From an uncultured Oscillibacter sp. (GTDB lineage: Bacteria; Bacillota; Clostridia; Oscillospirales; Oscillospiraceae): a stretch of 64,000 nt of DNA. Shown here in pieces: positions 41,501 to 50,634 of this stretch (positions are counted from its first letter, which is position 1; the number at the start of each line of letters is the position of its first letter). The DNA lies in the NCBI GenBank assembly GCA_910584995.1, contig CAJUDW010000010.1:1-64000 (forward strand), written 5' to 3'. The translations under genes and the position numbers were made by a program. The notes below the pieces were generated by a model. The model had not been told where the DNA came from, searched no databases, and saw only the letters and a list, made by a program, of their open reading frames with translations.

Positions 41501-43795
41501 ATGAGCAGCTGCGTGGGTAAAAGCGTGGCCCGGGTGGACGCCTACGAAAAGGCAACCGGCCGCGCCAAGTACATGGACGATCTCTGCGATAAAAGCGCCT
41601 TGATTGCCAAAATCCTCCACTCCACCATTGCCCACGGCTTTGTGAAGTCCGTGGACACGGCGGCGGCGGAGGCCATCCCCGGGGTGGTGAAGATCCTCAC
41701 CTGTTTCGACGCGCCGGACCGCCCCTTCCCCACAGCGGGGCACCCCTGGTCCACAGATCCTGATCATCAGGACACGGCGGACCGCTGCCTGCTGAACCGC
41801 CACGTCCGCTACTACGGCGACGAGGTGGCCGTGGTGCTGGCGGAGGACGAGGTGTCCGCCGCCCAGGGTGTCCGGGCGCTGAAAGTAGAGTATGAGGAAC
41901 TGCCATTTGTGCTGGATGTCCAGGAGGCTATGAAGGAGGGGGCGCCCCAGATCCACGAGGACTGCCCCGGCAACATCCTGAAGCACACCTCCCTCCGTAA
42001 GGGGGACTATGAGGCTGCCAGGCAGGAACCGGGGCTTATCCGGGTGGAGGGGTGGTATGACACCCCCACCGTCCAGCACTGCCACATTGAAAACCACGGC
42101 TGCTTCGCCTATGAGGAGGCGGGCCGGGTGGTGGTGGTCAGTTCCACCCAGATACCCCACATTGTCCGCCGGGTGGTGGGCCAGGCCCTAGGCCTGCCTT
42201 GGGGCAAGGTGCGGATCATCAAGCCCTACATCGGCGGCGGCTTCGGCAACAAGCAGGACGCCCTGTACGAGCCCCTCTGTGCCTGGTGCTCCCTCCAGGT
42301 GGGAGGGCGGCTGGTAAAGCTGGAGTGCAGCCGGGAGGAGACCTTCGTTTCTAACCGGGTCCGCCACGCCATCCGCACCCATATCATCTCCTACGTCCGG
42401 CCTGACGGCACCCTGGCTGCCCGGAAGTTCGAGGCCTTTTCCAACCAGGGGGGCTACGCCTCCCACGGCCACAGCATCGTGGCCAAGGGCATGGGCGCCT
42501 TCCCCCAGCTGTACCCCTGCGAAAACCTGGAGTGCGGCAGCTGGACCGTATACACCAACCGGCCCTCCGCCGGGGCCATGCGGGGCTATGGCATCCCCCA
42601 GGCCATGTTCGCCTGCGAGTGCCATATTGACGATATCTGCGCCAAGACGGGCATCTCCCCTCTGGAGTTCCGCCGGAAGAACCTGATGCCTATGGGATAC
42701 GTGGACGGCTTTTCCAAAAACGAACTGTACACCGACACCTTCAACCAGTGCATGGACAAGGCGCTGGAGATGATGGGATACCGGGAAAAATTCGAGGAAT
42801 ACCGGAACCAGGCCGGCCCGATCCGCAGGGGCGTGGGGCTGGCAGTCTTCTGGTACAACACCGCTGTGTGGCCGATCTCCCTGGAGTCCTCCTCCTGCCG
42901 GATGGTGGTAAACCAGGACGGCTCCCTCCAGTTCCAGACCGGTGAGACGGAGATCGGCCAGGGCTGTGACACCGCCTACTCCCAGATGGTGGCGGATGCG
43001 GTAGGCGTCCCCCTATCCGACGTGCATGTAGTCTCCACCCAGGATACCGACGTGACCCCCTACGGCACCGGGGCATACGCCTCCCGGCAGACCTATATCG
43101 GCAGCTTTTCCATTGTCCAGACGGCAATGGCCCTCCGGGAGCGGATTTTGGAGATTGCCCACCGGCAGACCCGGATGCCGGTAAGCACCCTGGATCTGGC
43201 TGACGGGCAGATTGTACGGAAATCCGACGGCAGGATCCTGAAATCCCTGGGGGATCTGGCCATGGAGGCCCTCTATTCCATGGAGGACAGCCGCCACATT
43301 ACCGCCGAGACCACCGCCCAGATCAAGTCCAACGCCTATTCCTTCGGCTGCTCCCTGGCGGAGGTGGAGGTGGATATCCCCATGTGCCGGGTAAAGCTTC
43401 TGCGGCTGGTGAACGTCCACGACTGCGGGCGGATCATCAATCCCGCGCTGGCGGAGGCCCAGGTCCACGGCGGCATGTCCATGGCTATCGGCTATGGCCT
43501 GTCGGAGGAACTGAAATTTGACGAAAAGACCGGCAGGCCCCTGAACGGCAACCTGCTGGATTACAAACTCTCCACCTTTATGGATCACCCCCATCTGGAG
43601 GTGGGCTTTGTGGAGAACCCGGAGCCCACCAGCCCCTACGGCACCAAGGCTCTGGGAGAGCCTCCGGCCTGCTCCGGCGCGCCGGCTATCCGGAACGCCA
43701 TTCTAAACGCCACCGGCGTGGCCATTGATTCCTGCCCCATCACGCCTCACGTCCTGTACCGGCGGTTCAGGGAAGAGGGGCTTATTCAGGAGTGA
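41501..43795 (+). CDS. xdhA: Xanthine dehydrogenase-type molybdenum subunit
   Basis: A 764-residue catalytic subunit of a three-subunit molybdenum hydroxylase. N-terminal aldehyde oxidase/XDH a/b hammerhead domain (SCVGKSVARVDAYEKATGRAKYMDDL, CLLNRHVRYYGDEVAVVLAED); Mo-pterin domains with GGGFGNKQDALYEPLCAW, PSAGAMRGYGIPQAMFACE, GETEIGQGCDTAYSQM and the catalytic-loop region GTKALGEPPACSGAPAIRNAI near the C-terminus, where the glutamate of GEPP is the expected general base. The start follows AAAAGGAGGG. It is the first gene of an xdhA-xdhB-xdhC operon. Substrate (xanthine, hypoxanthine, nicotinate or other) cannot be fixed from sequence alone. Confidence 0.93.
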   Translation: MSSCVGKSVARVDAYEKATGRAKYMDDLCDKSALIAKILHSTIAHGFVKSVDTAAAEAIPGVVKILTCFDAPDRPFPTAGHPWSTDPDHQDTADRCLLNRHVRYYGDEVAVVLAEDEVSAAQGVRALKVEYEELPFVLDVQEAMKEGAPQIHEDCPGNILKHTSLRKGDYEAARQEPGLIRVEGWYDTPTVQHCHIENHGCFAYEEAGRVVVVSSTQIPHIVRRVVGQALGLPWGKVRIIKPYIGGGFGNKQDALYEPLCAWCSLQVGGRLVKLECSREETFVSNRVRHAIRTHIISYVRPDGTLAARKFEAFSNQGGYASHGHSIVAKGMGAFPQLYPCENLECGSWTVYTNRPSAGAMRGYGIPQAMFACECHIDDICAKTGISPLEFRRKNLMPMGYVDGFSKNELYTDTFNQCMDKALEMMGYREKFEEYRNQAGPIRRGVGLAVFWYNTAVWPISLESSSCRMVVNQDGSLQFQTGETEIGQGCDTAYSQMVADAVGVPLSDVHVVSTQDTDVTPYGTGAYASRQTYIGSFSIVQTAMALRERILEIAHRQTRMPVSTLDLADGQIVRKSDGRILKSLGDLAMEALYSMEDSRHITAETTAQIKSNAYSFGCSLAEVEVDIPMCRVKLLRLVNVHDCGRIINPALAEAQVHGGMSMAIGYGLSEELKFDEKTGRPLNGNLLDYKLSTFMDHPHLEVGFVENPEPTSPYGTKALGEPPACSGAPAIRNAILNATGVAIDSCPITPHVLYRRFREEGLIQE

Positions 43796-43863
43796 AGGCG
43801 GGCACGGCGGATTCTGTCTGAGCCGCCGCGCTTCACCGCTTACGCCAAGTAAGGAGTTATGCT

Positions 43864-44745
43864 ATGTATGATATGAAAGCCCTGTATCAGGCCAGGAGCG
43901 TGGAGGATGCCGTGGCCCTCCGCATGGCCCATCCCCAGGCCCAGATCATCGCCGGAGGCTCCGACGTGCTGGTGCAGATGCGGGAGGGCCGGCGGGCCGG
44001 GGCGGAACTGATCTCCATCTACAGATTGGACGCGCTGCGGGGAGTCTCCCTGGAGGAGGACGGGACTCTGCGCATCGGCTCCCTCACCAGCTTTTCCCAC
44101 ATCACCCGGGATCCCCTGATCCAACAGTATATCAATGTCCTGGGGGAGGCGGTGGATCAGGTGGGCGGGCCCCAGATCCGCAATATCGGCACCATCGGCG
44201 GCAACACCTGCAACGGCGTGACCTCCGCCGACTCCGCCTCCACGCTCCACGCCTATGACGCCATTGTGGAACTGACGGGCCCCGGCGGCGTCCGCCGCCA
44301 GCCTATCCGGGAATTCTATATCCGGGCCGGGCAGGTGGACATCCGGGAGGGGGAGATCCAGACCGCTATCCTGATCCCCAGAGGGAGTTATGAGAACACC
44401 TTTGGGCACTATATTAAATACGCTATGCGGAACGCCATGGACATCGCCACCCTGGGCACCTCCGTCAACGTCCGCCTCTCCGCCGACAGGAAAACGGTGG
44501 AGCGGGCCCGGGTTGCCTTCGGCGTGGCGGGCCCCGTGCCCCTGCGGGCGGAGACAGCGGAGGCCCTGGCCCAGGGCCAGCCGGTTTCGGCGGAACTGGC
44601 GGACCGGTTCGCCCAGGCGGTGAAGGAGGACATCAACCCCCGGGACTCCTGGCGGGCCGCCAGGGATTTCCGGCTGCACATCGCGGTGGAGAGCGCCCGG
44701 CGGGCGTTCCTTCGGGCCGTGGAACTGGCGGGAGGTGCGCTTTGA
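43864..44745 (+). CDS. xdhB: Xanthine dehydrogenase FAD-binding subunit
   Basis: A 293-residue FAD subunit. The first FAD-binding lobe contains QIIAGGSDVLVQMREGRR, then the second carries the family motif GGPQIRNIGTIGGNTCNGVTSAD; a C-terminal CO dehydrogenase flavoprotein-type domain follows (MDIATLGTSVNVRLSADRKT and ARVAFGVAGPVPLRA). It passes electrons from the iron-sulfur subunit to NAD or another acceptor. Gap from xdhA is 68 bases; the stop overlaps xdhC in TGATG. A second, separate FAD subunit for the fused enzyme upstream is absent, so this one might serve both. Confidence 0.92.
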   Translation: MYDMKALYQARSVEDAVALRMAHPQAQIIAGGSDVLVQMREGRRAGAELISIYRLDALRGVSLEEDGTLRIGSLTSFSHITRDPLIQQYINVLGEAVDQVGGPQIRNIGTIGGNTCNGVTSADSASTLHAYDAIVELTGPGGVRRQPIREFYIRAGQVDIREGEIQTAILIPRGSYENTFGHYIKYAMRNAMDIATLGTSVNVRLSADRKTVERARVAFGVAGPVPLRAETAEALAQGQPVSAELADRFAQAVKEDINPRDSWRAARDFRLHIAVESARRAFLRAVELAGGAL

Positions 44746-45245
44746 TGGAGAGACAGTATGAGACCGTCCGCTTTATCCTGAACGGCAGGGAAGTGGAGCG
44801 GGTTGTAGACGTGCGGGCGAGCCTTACGGACATGCTGCGCAACGACTTCCGGATGACCTCCGTGAAAAAGGGCTGCGAGGTGGGGGAGTGCGGCGCCTGC
44901 AACGTGCTGATTGACGGGGAGGCATTCAACTCCTGCATCTATCTGGCTGTTTGGGCGGAGGGGAAGCATATCCGCACCCTGGAAGGGCTTCTGGGCCCCA
45001 ATGGGGAACTTTCCGATATCCAGCAGGCCTTTGTGGAGGAGTCTGCTATCCAGTGCGGATTCTGCACGCCGGGGTTCATCCTGACGGCGGTGGAGATTCT
45101 GGAGTCCGGAAAAGAGTATTCCGATGAAGAACTTCGCAAGCTGCTCTCCGGCCATCTCTGCCGGTGTACAGGCTATGAGAACATCCTCCGGGCAGTGAAA
45201 AAGACCATGTATCGCCGCCTGGGGAAGGGGCTGCCGGCGGATTGA
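44745..45245 (+). CDS. xdhC: Xanthine dehydrogenase [2Fe-2S] subunit
   Basis: A 166-residue iron-sulfur subunit with two [2Fe-2S] sets: plant-type CEVGECGACNVLIDGEAFNSC (about 46-68) and the helical domain QCGFCTPGFILTAVEIL (about 106) with HLCRCTGYENI (about 138). Length is normal for the separate small subunit of three-subunit molybdenum hydroxylases. It overlaps the xdhB stop (TGATG); a TTG one codon earlier is an alternative start. Ribosome site GGGAGG within xdhB. Confidence 0.93.
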   Translation: MERQYETVRFILNGREVERVVDVRASLTDMLRNDFRMTSVKKGCEVGECGACNVLIDGEAFNSCIYLAVWAEGKHIRTLEGLLGPNGELSDIQQAFVEESAIQCGFCTPGFILTAVEILESGKEYSDEELRKLLSGHLCRCTGYENILRAVKKTMYRRLGKGLPAD

Positions 45246-45317
45246 GGGAAAAAGGGCCTGCTGTTTTTCGCGGGCCTATGCCCATACCCGCCGTACCACT
45301 GCGTTAGCCGCAGATAA

Positions 45318-45354
45318 GCCGGGAGAGGATGTGTTTAACACATCCTCTCCCGGC
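45318..45354 (+). terminator. Long hairpin after xdhC
   Basis: Eighteen-base perfect inverted repeat (45318-45335, 45337-45354) 72 bases after the xdhC stop; followed by CTGCTTAT, so termination is likely though the T-run is poor. Confidence 0.6.
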
Positions 45355-45409
45355 CTGCTTATGGAACAGGGGCGGGCAGACAAACGCCGCCGGTTCCGGA
45401 AAAAGCACG

Positions 45410-45462
45410 CCGCGCTTCGCCGGATGGGATAAGTCCCGGCGAAGCGCGGAAAAACTTTTTTT
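45410..45462 (+). terminator. Second terminator hairpin with T-run
   Basis: Fourteen-base perfect arms (45410-45423, 45436-45449) with a 12-base loop, then AAAAACTTTTTTT. It lies at the convergent junction with telA and probably ends the xdh transcript. Confidence 0.75.
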
Positions 45463-45485
45463 GGCAGCTTTTTCTAGAAAAAGAG

Positions 45486-46652
45486 TTACTTCCGGAGTTC
45501 CAGAAGTTTGGCGCGGAGTTCACCTTCAATACGGCCCAATTCGACCTCCGCCTCCTTGCGCTTCTGCGCGCCTTCCCGCTGGATGTTCAGCACCTCGTCC
45601 AGGGTGGAGATCAGCTGCTGGTTGGTGTGCTGGAGGGTCTCGATATCCACCACGCTGCGCTCGGCTTCCTTAGCGGTCTGGATGGTGCCCATTTTCAGCA
45701 TGTCGGCGTTTTTCTTCAAAAGTTCATTGGTCATATTGGTCACGGCGCTCTGGGCTGCGGCGGCCTGCCGCCCGTGCTCAATGCCCAGGGCCAGCACCAT
45801 CTGGCTCTTCCAGAGAGGGATGGTATTCACCAGGGAGGACTGGATTTTTTCCACCATCTGGGTGTCGTTGTTCTGGAGCAGCCGGGTCTGGGGCCCCATC
45901 TGGATGGAGATCATCCGGGTCAGTTCCAAATCGTGCAGCTTCTTTTCAAACCGGTCGCACATCTGGGCCATGTCGTTGAAAGCCTGGGCGTCCTCCTGGG
46001 CGCCGGACTGCTGGGCTTTGGCCTGGAGGGCGGGCAGCTGGTTGGCCCGGATATCCGCCAGCTTCTTCTTGCCCGCCAGGATGTACATGGTCAGTTCCTT
46101 ATAGTATTTCAGGTTCAGTTCGTACATTTGGTCGAACATGGCCACGTCCTTTAACAGGGTGACCTGATGCTGCTCCAGTTCCCGGGCGATTTTGTCCACG
46201 TTGGTTTCCACCTTGGCGTACTGGGCCTTCATGGTCTCCAGTTTGTTCCCGGCCTTTTTGAATTTGCCGAAAAGGCCCTTTTTCTCCTCCTCTTCCCCAA
46301 AGCCTTTCAACTCCACCACCAGTTCGCTGAGGGACTTGCCGATCTCCCCCAGATCCTTGGTGCGGACGGAGTTCAGGGCGTTTTCGGAAAAGCCTGCCAC
46401 GCTCTTCTGGGCGGCCGCGCCGTATTGCAGCACCAGCTGGGAATCCATGATGTCGATTTTCTTGGAGAAATCCTCCACCGCTTTTTTCTCCGCGTCGGAC
46501 AGCATGCTGTCGTCCAGTTCCACCGGCTTGGGGGCGGTTTTTTCCACCTCCGGTGCGGTGGGGGCGGAGGGCTCCAGCGTCAGCTGGGGGACGGCTTCAG
46601 CTTCTGCGGCGTCGGGGTTCAGGGTCAGCTGGGGGATGTTGTTGTCAGTCAT
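45486..46652 (-). CDS. telA: TelA/KlaA-family toxic anion resistance protein
   Basis: A 388-residue cytoplasmic coiled-coil protein of the toxic anion resistance family (PF05816). It has an acidic N-terminal region with a repeated phrase (PQLTLNPDA, PQLTLEPSA), then the conserved core: DSQLVLQYGAAAQKSVAGFSENALNSVRTKDLGEIGKSLSELV, LEQHQVTLLKDVAMFDQMYELNLKYYKELTMYILAG and MISIQMGPQTRLLQNNDTQMVEKIQSSLVNTIPLWKSQM. Homologues associate with tellurite resistance and with membrane stress gene clusters. Ribosome site GGAGGAAA. It is the third gene of an xpaC-TM-telA operon. Confidence 0.93.
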   Translation of the reverse strand: MTDNNIPQLTLNPDAAEAEAVPQLTLEPSAPTAPEVEKTAPKPVELDDSMLSDAEKKAVEDFSKKIDIMDSQLVLQYGAAAQKSVAGFSENALNSVRTKDLGEIGKSLSELVVELKGFGEEEEKKGLFGKFKKAGNKLETMKAQYAKVETNVDKIARELEQHQVTLLKDVAMFDQMYELNLKYYKELTMYILAGKKKLADIRANQLPALQAKAQQSGAQEDAQAFNDMAQMCDRFEKKLHDLELTRMISIQMGPQTRLLQNNDTQMVEKIQSSLVNTIPLWKSQMVLALGIEHGRQAAAAQSAVTNMTNELLKKNADMLKMGTIQTAKEAERSVVDIETLQHTNQQLISTLDEVLNIQREGAQKRKEAEVELGRIEGELRAKLLELRK

Positions 46653-46725
46653 AATTGTTTCCTCCGTATTCTATTTCCGTGAAATTTATGCGCGGTTTCC
46701 CCGGGGAGGGGCCGGACAGGCCCGG

Positions 46726-46947
46726 TCAGCCCTCCAGGGGCGATTTTTCCAGCAGGCGCTGCAGATGGGCGATCCAAACGGCGGAACAAGCCATCCAGCC
46801 CAGCCCCAGAAGGATCCACAGCAGGCCGGACAGGGAGGGCTTCACGCCCACCAGCCCCTGGCACAGGTATTGAATGGCGCAAGCCTCGCAGCCGATGATG
46901 CAGATGATGTCCAGAACCAGGTTTGTCCGGTGTTTGAGACGGATCAT
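46726..46947 (-). CDS. Small two-helix membrane protein in xpaC-telA operon
   Basis: A 73-residue protein with two probable membrane helices (LVLDIICIIGCEACAIQYLCQGL and SGLLWILLGLGWMACSAVWIAHL) and charged ends. The start MIRLKHRTN follows GAGGAAG. It sits ten bases after xpaC and 73 bases before telA on the same strand, so it belongs to their operon and may anchor or link them. No family is recognised. Confidence 0.75.
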   Translation of the reverse strand: MIRLKHRTNLVLDIICIIGCEACAIQYLCQGLVGVKPSLSGLLWILLGLGWMACSAVWIAHLQRLLEKSPLEG

Positions 46948-46957
46948 CCCGGCTTCC

Positions 46958-47653
46958 TCACAGTTCCAGACGGATGTCCGTCCCATCCTCAGGTTCCGCC
47001 TTCAGCTGTTCCCCCGCAAGGCCTTCCCGGGCCATCATGGTCTCCAGGACGGTGATGTCGGTGGAGATATCCAGGGCCTCGGAGCCGTAGAGGGCGTCCA
47101 GCTGCTTTTCAAAGGCGGAAACGATGGTGCGCATCATGCCCTCCACCTTGGCCTTGGTGGCGTCTACGTTTTCGCCGGAGATCCCGGTGGAACTGGCCCG
47201 GTCATAGGCGTTGAGCAGCTTCAGGGTGGTGGGCAGGTAGTAGTCCATGAACCGCTGGATCTGGGACAGCTTCTTGGGATCCCGCTTCACTTCTTCAAAG
47301 ATCTTGCCGGACACCTGCTCCAGCCGCACAATATCGGCGGAGATGCCGGGATCGGCGATGTTTTCGTCCAGCCGCTTCAGTTCCGCGATGGCAAGGCTGC
47401 CGTCCTTCACCATCTTATCCAGTTCCGGATTGCCGGTGGACGCAGGCTTTTCCTGCTTCTCCGGCTCTTTCGCCGTTTCGGCGGCGGGAGCGGTCCCGCC
47501 CCGGCAGAGGCCGTTCAGCAGGAAGAAGGCCGCCAAAGACAGCGCCGCCAGGAAGATGAAATGGCCGGGCAGGTACAGGGGGAACAGGAACGCGTATCCA
47601 ATCCACAGCGCCGCCACGCCATAAAAGGGCAGGACAGGCTTTTGCTTCGCCAT
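46958..47653 (-). CDS. xpaC: XpaC-like membrane protein (PF10112)
   Basis: A 231-residue protein with two close N-terminal membrane helices (about 12-30 and 33-50) and a helical cytoplasmic domain (LDKMVKDGSLAIAELKRLDENIADPGISADIVRLEQVSGKIFEEVKRDP, YYLPTTLKLLNAYDRASSTGISGENVDATKAKVEGMMRTIVSAFEKQLDALY). It resembles XpaC of Bacillus, named for hydrolysis of 5-bromo-4-chloroindolyl phosphate; the biochemical role is uncertain. The pair XpaC-TelA recurs in Firmicutes (yceG/yceH-type arrangement), which supports the assignment. The start follows AAGGAGG. Confidence 0.85.
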   Translation of the reverse strand: MAKQKPVLPFYGVAALWIGYAFLFPLYLPGHFIFLAALSLAAFFLLNGLCRGGTAPAAETAKEPEKQEKPASTGNPELDKMVKDGSLAIAELKRLDENIADPGISADIVRLEQVSGKIFEEVKRDPKKLSQIQRFMDYYLPTTLKLLNAYDRASSTGISGENVDATKAKVEGMMRTIVSAFEKQLDALYGSEALDISTDITVLETMMAREGLAGEQLKAEPEDGTDIRLEL

Positions 47654-47747
47654 ATGGGCATACCTCCTTGGGTTTTGGTTGTTTGGAGAGAGGCGTCCGC
47701 CCCTGTTCCCGGCGCCGCCGGAGGGTGCGGAGGCACGATATGAAGCT

Positions 47748-47776
47748 ATTATACCCTTTCCCACAGGAATGATCAA
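47748..47776 (-). promoter_or_regulatory. Promoter of xpaC-TM-telA operon
   Basis: TTGATC (47771-47776), 17-base spacer, TATAAT (47748-47753) on the minus strand, about 95 bases before the xpaC start. Confidence 0.85.
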
Positions 47777-48089
47777 GGCAAAAGCCGCAAATCTGCGTGC
47801 TATTCCCTTCGGGCGCCCTGCCGCCTGTGTCCGTTATGAGCCCCGGCAGCCGGCGGGGCGCGGGCCTGCTGGGGTTTTGGGTGTGCCGGATGTTAAGCCT
47901 TGTTTGAAAAATGTCAAAACACCCAAACGGCGGATATTTTCCGCCACTCTGCGTTAAGTTTTCTTGCCGGGCGGTAACCCGCCTGCAAAAATTTGCCTTG
48001 ATTGGCGAAAAAATCTCTTGCCGTGGGGCATTCCACCATTTATCAAACAAGGCCTAACCGGCCCGCCCGTTTTTCTTTACATTCACCCA
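47777..48089. other. Intergenic region, no gene seen
   Basis: Between the divergent promoters of xpaC and the MMPL gene. No ribosome site plus open frame, no strong hairpin and no repeat of note; it includes the AT-richer stretch 47885-47960. Confidence 0.5.
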
Positions 48090-48118
48090 TTGCCTTTTTC
48101 CGGAAGAGGGAGTATATT
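48090..48118 (+). promoter_or_regulatory. Promoter of MMPL-GLUG operon
   Basis: TTGCCT (48090-48095), 17-base spacer, TATATT (48113-48118); start codon 33 bases downstream. Confidence 0.75.
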
Positions 48119-48150
48119 GGATAAAAATCATTGGGGAAGGAGTGGTTGCT

Positions 48151-50634
48151 TTGGGTAAGCAGCCAACTGACAGGGCGGAAAAACAAAGCCCTATTGAGCG
48201 GGTAGCGGCCTTTATCGTGGATAAGCGGAAGGCTTTCTACCTCCTCTATATTGGCGTGGCCATCTTCTGCGTGTTCTCCGGCAGCTGGGTTTCCGTCAAC
48301 GACGATCTCACCAGCTACCTGCCGCCGGAGACCGAGACCCGCCGGGGCCTGACCATTATGAACGAGGAGTTTGTTACCTTCGGCACCAACCGCATCATGG
48401 TGGACAACATCACCTATGATCGGGCGGAAGCTTTGGCGGAGCAGGCGGAGGCCCTGGTGGGCGTGAAATCCGTGGAGTTCGACGGCACAGCGGATCACTA
48501 TGTCCGGGGAGCGGCCCTTTTCACTGTCACCTACGACGGCGCGGCGGACGATCCCGTAAGCCTGGCGGCCCTGGAGGAGGTCAAGACCCTGCTGGGCGGG
48601 TATGACCTCTACGTCACCGGCGACACCGGCAACTCCGATTCCGCCAACTTGGAGGCGGAGATGCAGGTGGTTATGGCCGTCGCCGTGATCATCATCCTCC
48701 TGGTGCTGCTCTTCACCTCCCACACCTATATGGAGATCCCTGTGCTGATCATGACCTTCGGCATGGCGGCGCTGATGAACAAGGGCACCAACTTTATCTT
48801 CGGGGAGATCTCCTTTGTTTCCGACTCTGTGGCCGTGGTGCTTCAGCTGGCCCTGGCCATTGACTACGCCATCATCCTCTGCCACCGCTACACCGAGGAG
48901 CGGGAGCACCTGGAGGCCCGGGAGGCCGCCACCGCCGCCCTCAGCAAGGCCATTCCGGAGATCTCCGGCAGTTCCATGACCACCCTGTCCGGCCTGGGGG
49001 CTTTGTGTTTCATGCGGTTCGGCATCGGCAAGGATCTGGGCCTGGTACTGATGAAGGCTATCGTTTTGAGCCTTCTCAGCGTGTTTACCCTGATGCCCGG
49101 CCTTTTGATGAGTTTCAGCCGCCTCATTGACAAGACCCACCACAAAAGCTTTGTCCCCACCATCAGCGGCTGGGGGCGCCTGGCGGTGAAGACCCGGTAC
49201 GTTATGCCGCCTTTGTTCGTGGTGCTGCTGATCGGCGGGTTCATCTTCTCCAACCGCTGCCCCTATGCTTACGGCCAGACGGGATTGACCACCCTGACCA
49301 AAAGTGAGTCCCGCATCGCCCAGGATCTGGTGAATGATACCTTCGGCAGCGTCAACACCTTGGCGGTTCTGGTGCCCAAGGGGGATTACGAGAGCGAGGG
49401 GCGGCTCCTGCGGGAACTGGACCGGATGCAGGAGACGGATACCGTCCTGGGCCTTGCCAATGTGGACGCCATGGACGGCTATGTCCTGACGGATAAGCTG
49501 ACCCCCCGGCAGTTTGCGGAGATGACAGATCTGGACATCGAGGCGGCCCGGCTCCTCTACTCCGCCTATGCCGTGAACCAAGAGACCTACGGCCAGCTGA
49601 TCTCCGGCGTGGACAGCATGGGCGTGCCCTTGATTGACATGTTCCTCTTTGTATACGACCAGATGGAGGAGGGTTATGTTACCCTGGACGAGGACATGAC
49701 GGAGACTATTGAGGATCTCCACGGGCAGCTCACCGATGCCCAACTCCAGCTGAAGGGGGAAAACTACAGCCGCCTGGTCCTTCAGCTGAACCTGCCGGAG
49801 GAGAGCGAGGAGACCTTCGCCTATCTGGATACCCTCCACCGGACAGTGGCCAAATACTACCCGGAGGACAGCTTCCTGGTGGGCAACTCTACCAGCGATT
49901 TTGACCTCTCCACCTCCTTCGGGAACGACAACCTGATTATCAGCATCCTGACCATTGTGTTCGTCATCCTGGTGCTGGTGTTCACCTTCCAGTCCTCGGG
50001 ACTGCCTGTGCTGCTGATCCTAGTGATTCAGGGCAGCGTTTGGATCAACTTTTCCTTCCCCTATCTTCAGGATTCCCCCCTCTTTTTCCTCAGCTATCTG
50101 GTGGTCAGTTCCATCCAGATGGGCGCGAATATCGACTACGCCATTGTCATTGCCAACCGCTATGTGGAACTGAAAAAAACCATGCCCCTGAAGGACGCCG
50201 TGGTGGAATCCCTGAACCAGGCCTTTCCCACCATCATCACCTCCGGCACCATCCTGGCTTCCGCCGGCGTATTGATCGGCGTTCTGTCCTCCACGCCCTC
50301 CATCGCCTCCATCGGCGTGTGCCTGGGCCGTGGCACCATTATCTCTATCTTCCTGGTCATGGGCATCCTGCCCCAGATATTGCTGCTGGGGGATGTGATC
50401 ATTGAAAAAACCGCCCTGACCATTAAATCCCGCCTGCCGATCCAGACCCACTCCGGCACCATGCGCCTCAACGGCCATGTCCGGGGCTATATCTCCGGCA
50501 TGGTAGACGCAAATCTCAGCGGTATTCTCCACGGAACCATCAACGCCGCTGTGGAGTCCGGCGCCCTCCAAACGGAGGGGCAGGCCGGGTCGGGAAAGGA
50601 GGCTGGATCCCATGAGGAACCGTCTGCTACATAA
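48151..50634 (+). CDS. MMPL/RND-superfamily membrane transporter
   Basis: An 827-residue efflux-type transporter of the MMPL family. Two repeated halves each have one helix, a large extracytoplasmic domain and five or six helices. Half 1 includes WVSVNDDLTSYLPPETETRRGL and the core helices from VVMAVAVIIILLVLL, with LQLALAIDYAIILCHRYTEE as the proton-relay helix. Half 2 includes TLTKSESRIAQDLVNDTFGS, VSSIQMGANIDYAIVIANRYVEL and SGTILASAGVLIGVLSSTPSI. The IDYAI motif in both halves is the RND acidic site. The TTG at 48151 is chosen because GGAAGGAG is spaced properly from it; a GTG at 48142 abuts the site. It overlaps the next gene by 23 bases. Confidence 0.93.
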   Translation: MGKQPTDRAEKQSPIERVAAFIVDKRKAFYLLYIGVAIFCVFSGSWVSVNDDLTSYLPPETETRRGLTIMNEEFVTFGTNRIMVDNITYDRAEALAEQAEALVGVKSVEFDGTADHYVRGAALFTVTYDGAADDPVSLAALEEVKTLLGGYDLYVTGDTGNSDSANLEAEMQVVMAVAVIIILLVLLFTSHTYMEIPVLIMTFGMAALMNKGTNFIFGEISFVSDSVAVVLQLALAIDYAIILCHRYTEEREHLEAREAATAALSKAIPEISGSSMTTLSGLGALCFMRFGIGKDLGLVLMKAIVLSLLSVFTLMPGLLMSFSRLIDKTHHKSFVPTISGWGRLAVKTRYVMPPLFVVLLIGGFIFSNRCPYAYGQTGLTTLTKSESRIAQDLVNDTFGSVNTLAVLVPKGDYESEGRLLRELDRMQETDTVLGLANVDAMDGYVLTDKLTPRQFAEMTDLDIEAARLLYSAYAVNQETYGQLISGVDSMGVPLIDMFLFVYDQMEEGYVTLDEDMTETIEDLHGQLTDAQLQLKGENYSRLVLQLNLPEESEETFAYLDTLHRTVAKYYPEDSFLVGNSTSDFDLSTSFGNDNLIISILTIVFVILVLVFTFQSSGLPVLLILVIQGSVWINFSFPYLQDSPLFFLSYLVVSSIQMGANIDYAIVIANRYVELKKTMPLKDAVVESLNQAFPTIITSGTILASAGVLIGVLSSTPSIASIGVCLGRGTIISIFLVMGILPQILLLGDVIIEKTALTIKSRLPIQTHSGTMRLNGHVRGYISGMVDANLSGILHGTINAAVESGALQTEGQAGSGKEAGSHEEPSAT

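Noticed and set aside
47777..48089. Possible small RNA gene between xpaC and the MMPL gene
   Set aside because: No promoter-terminator pair enclosing a short unit; only the two divergent gene promoters are seen.
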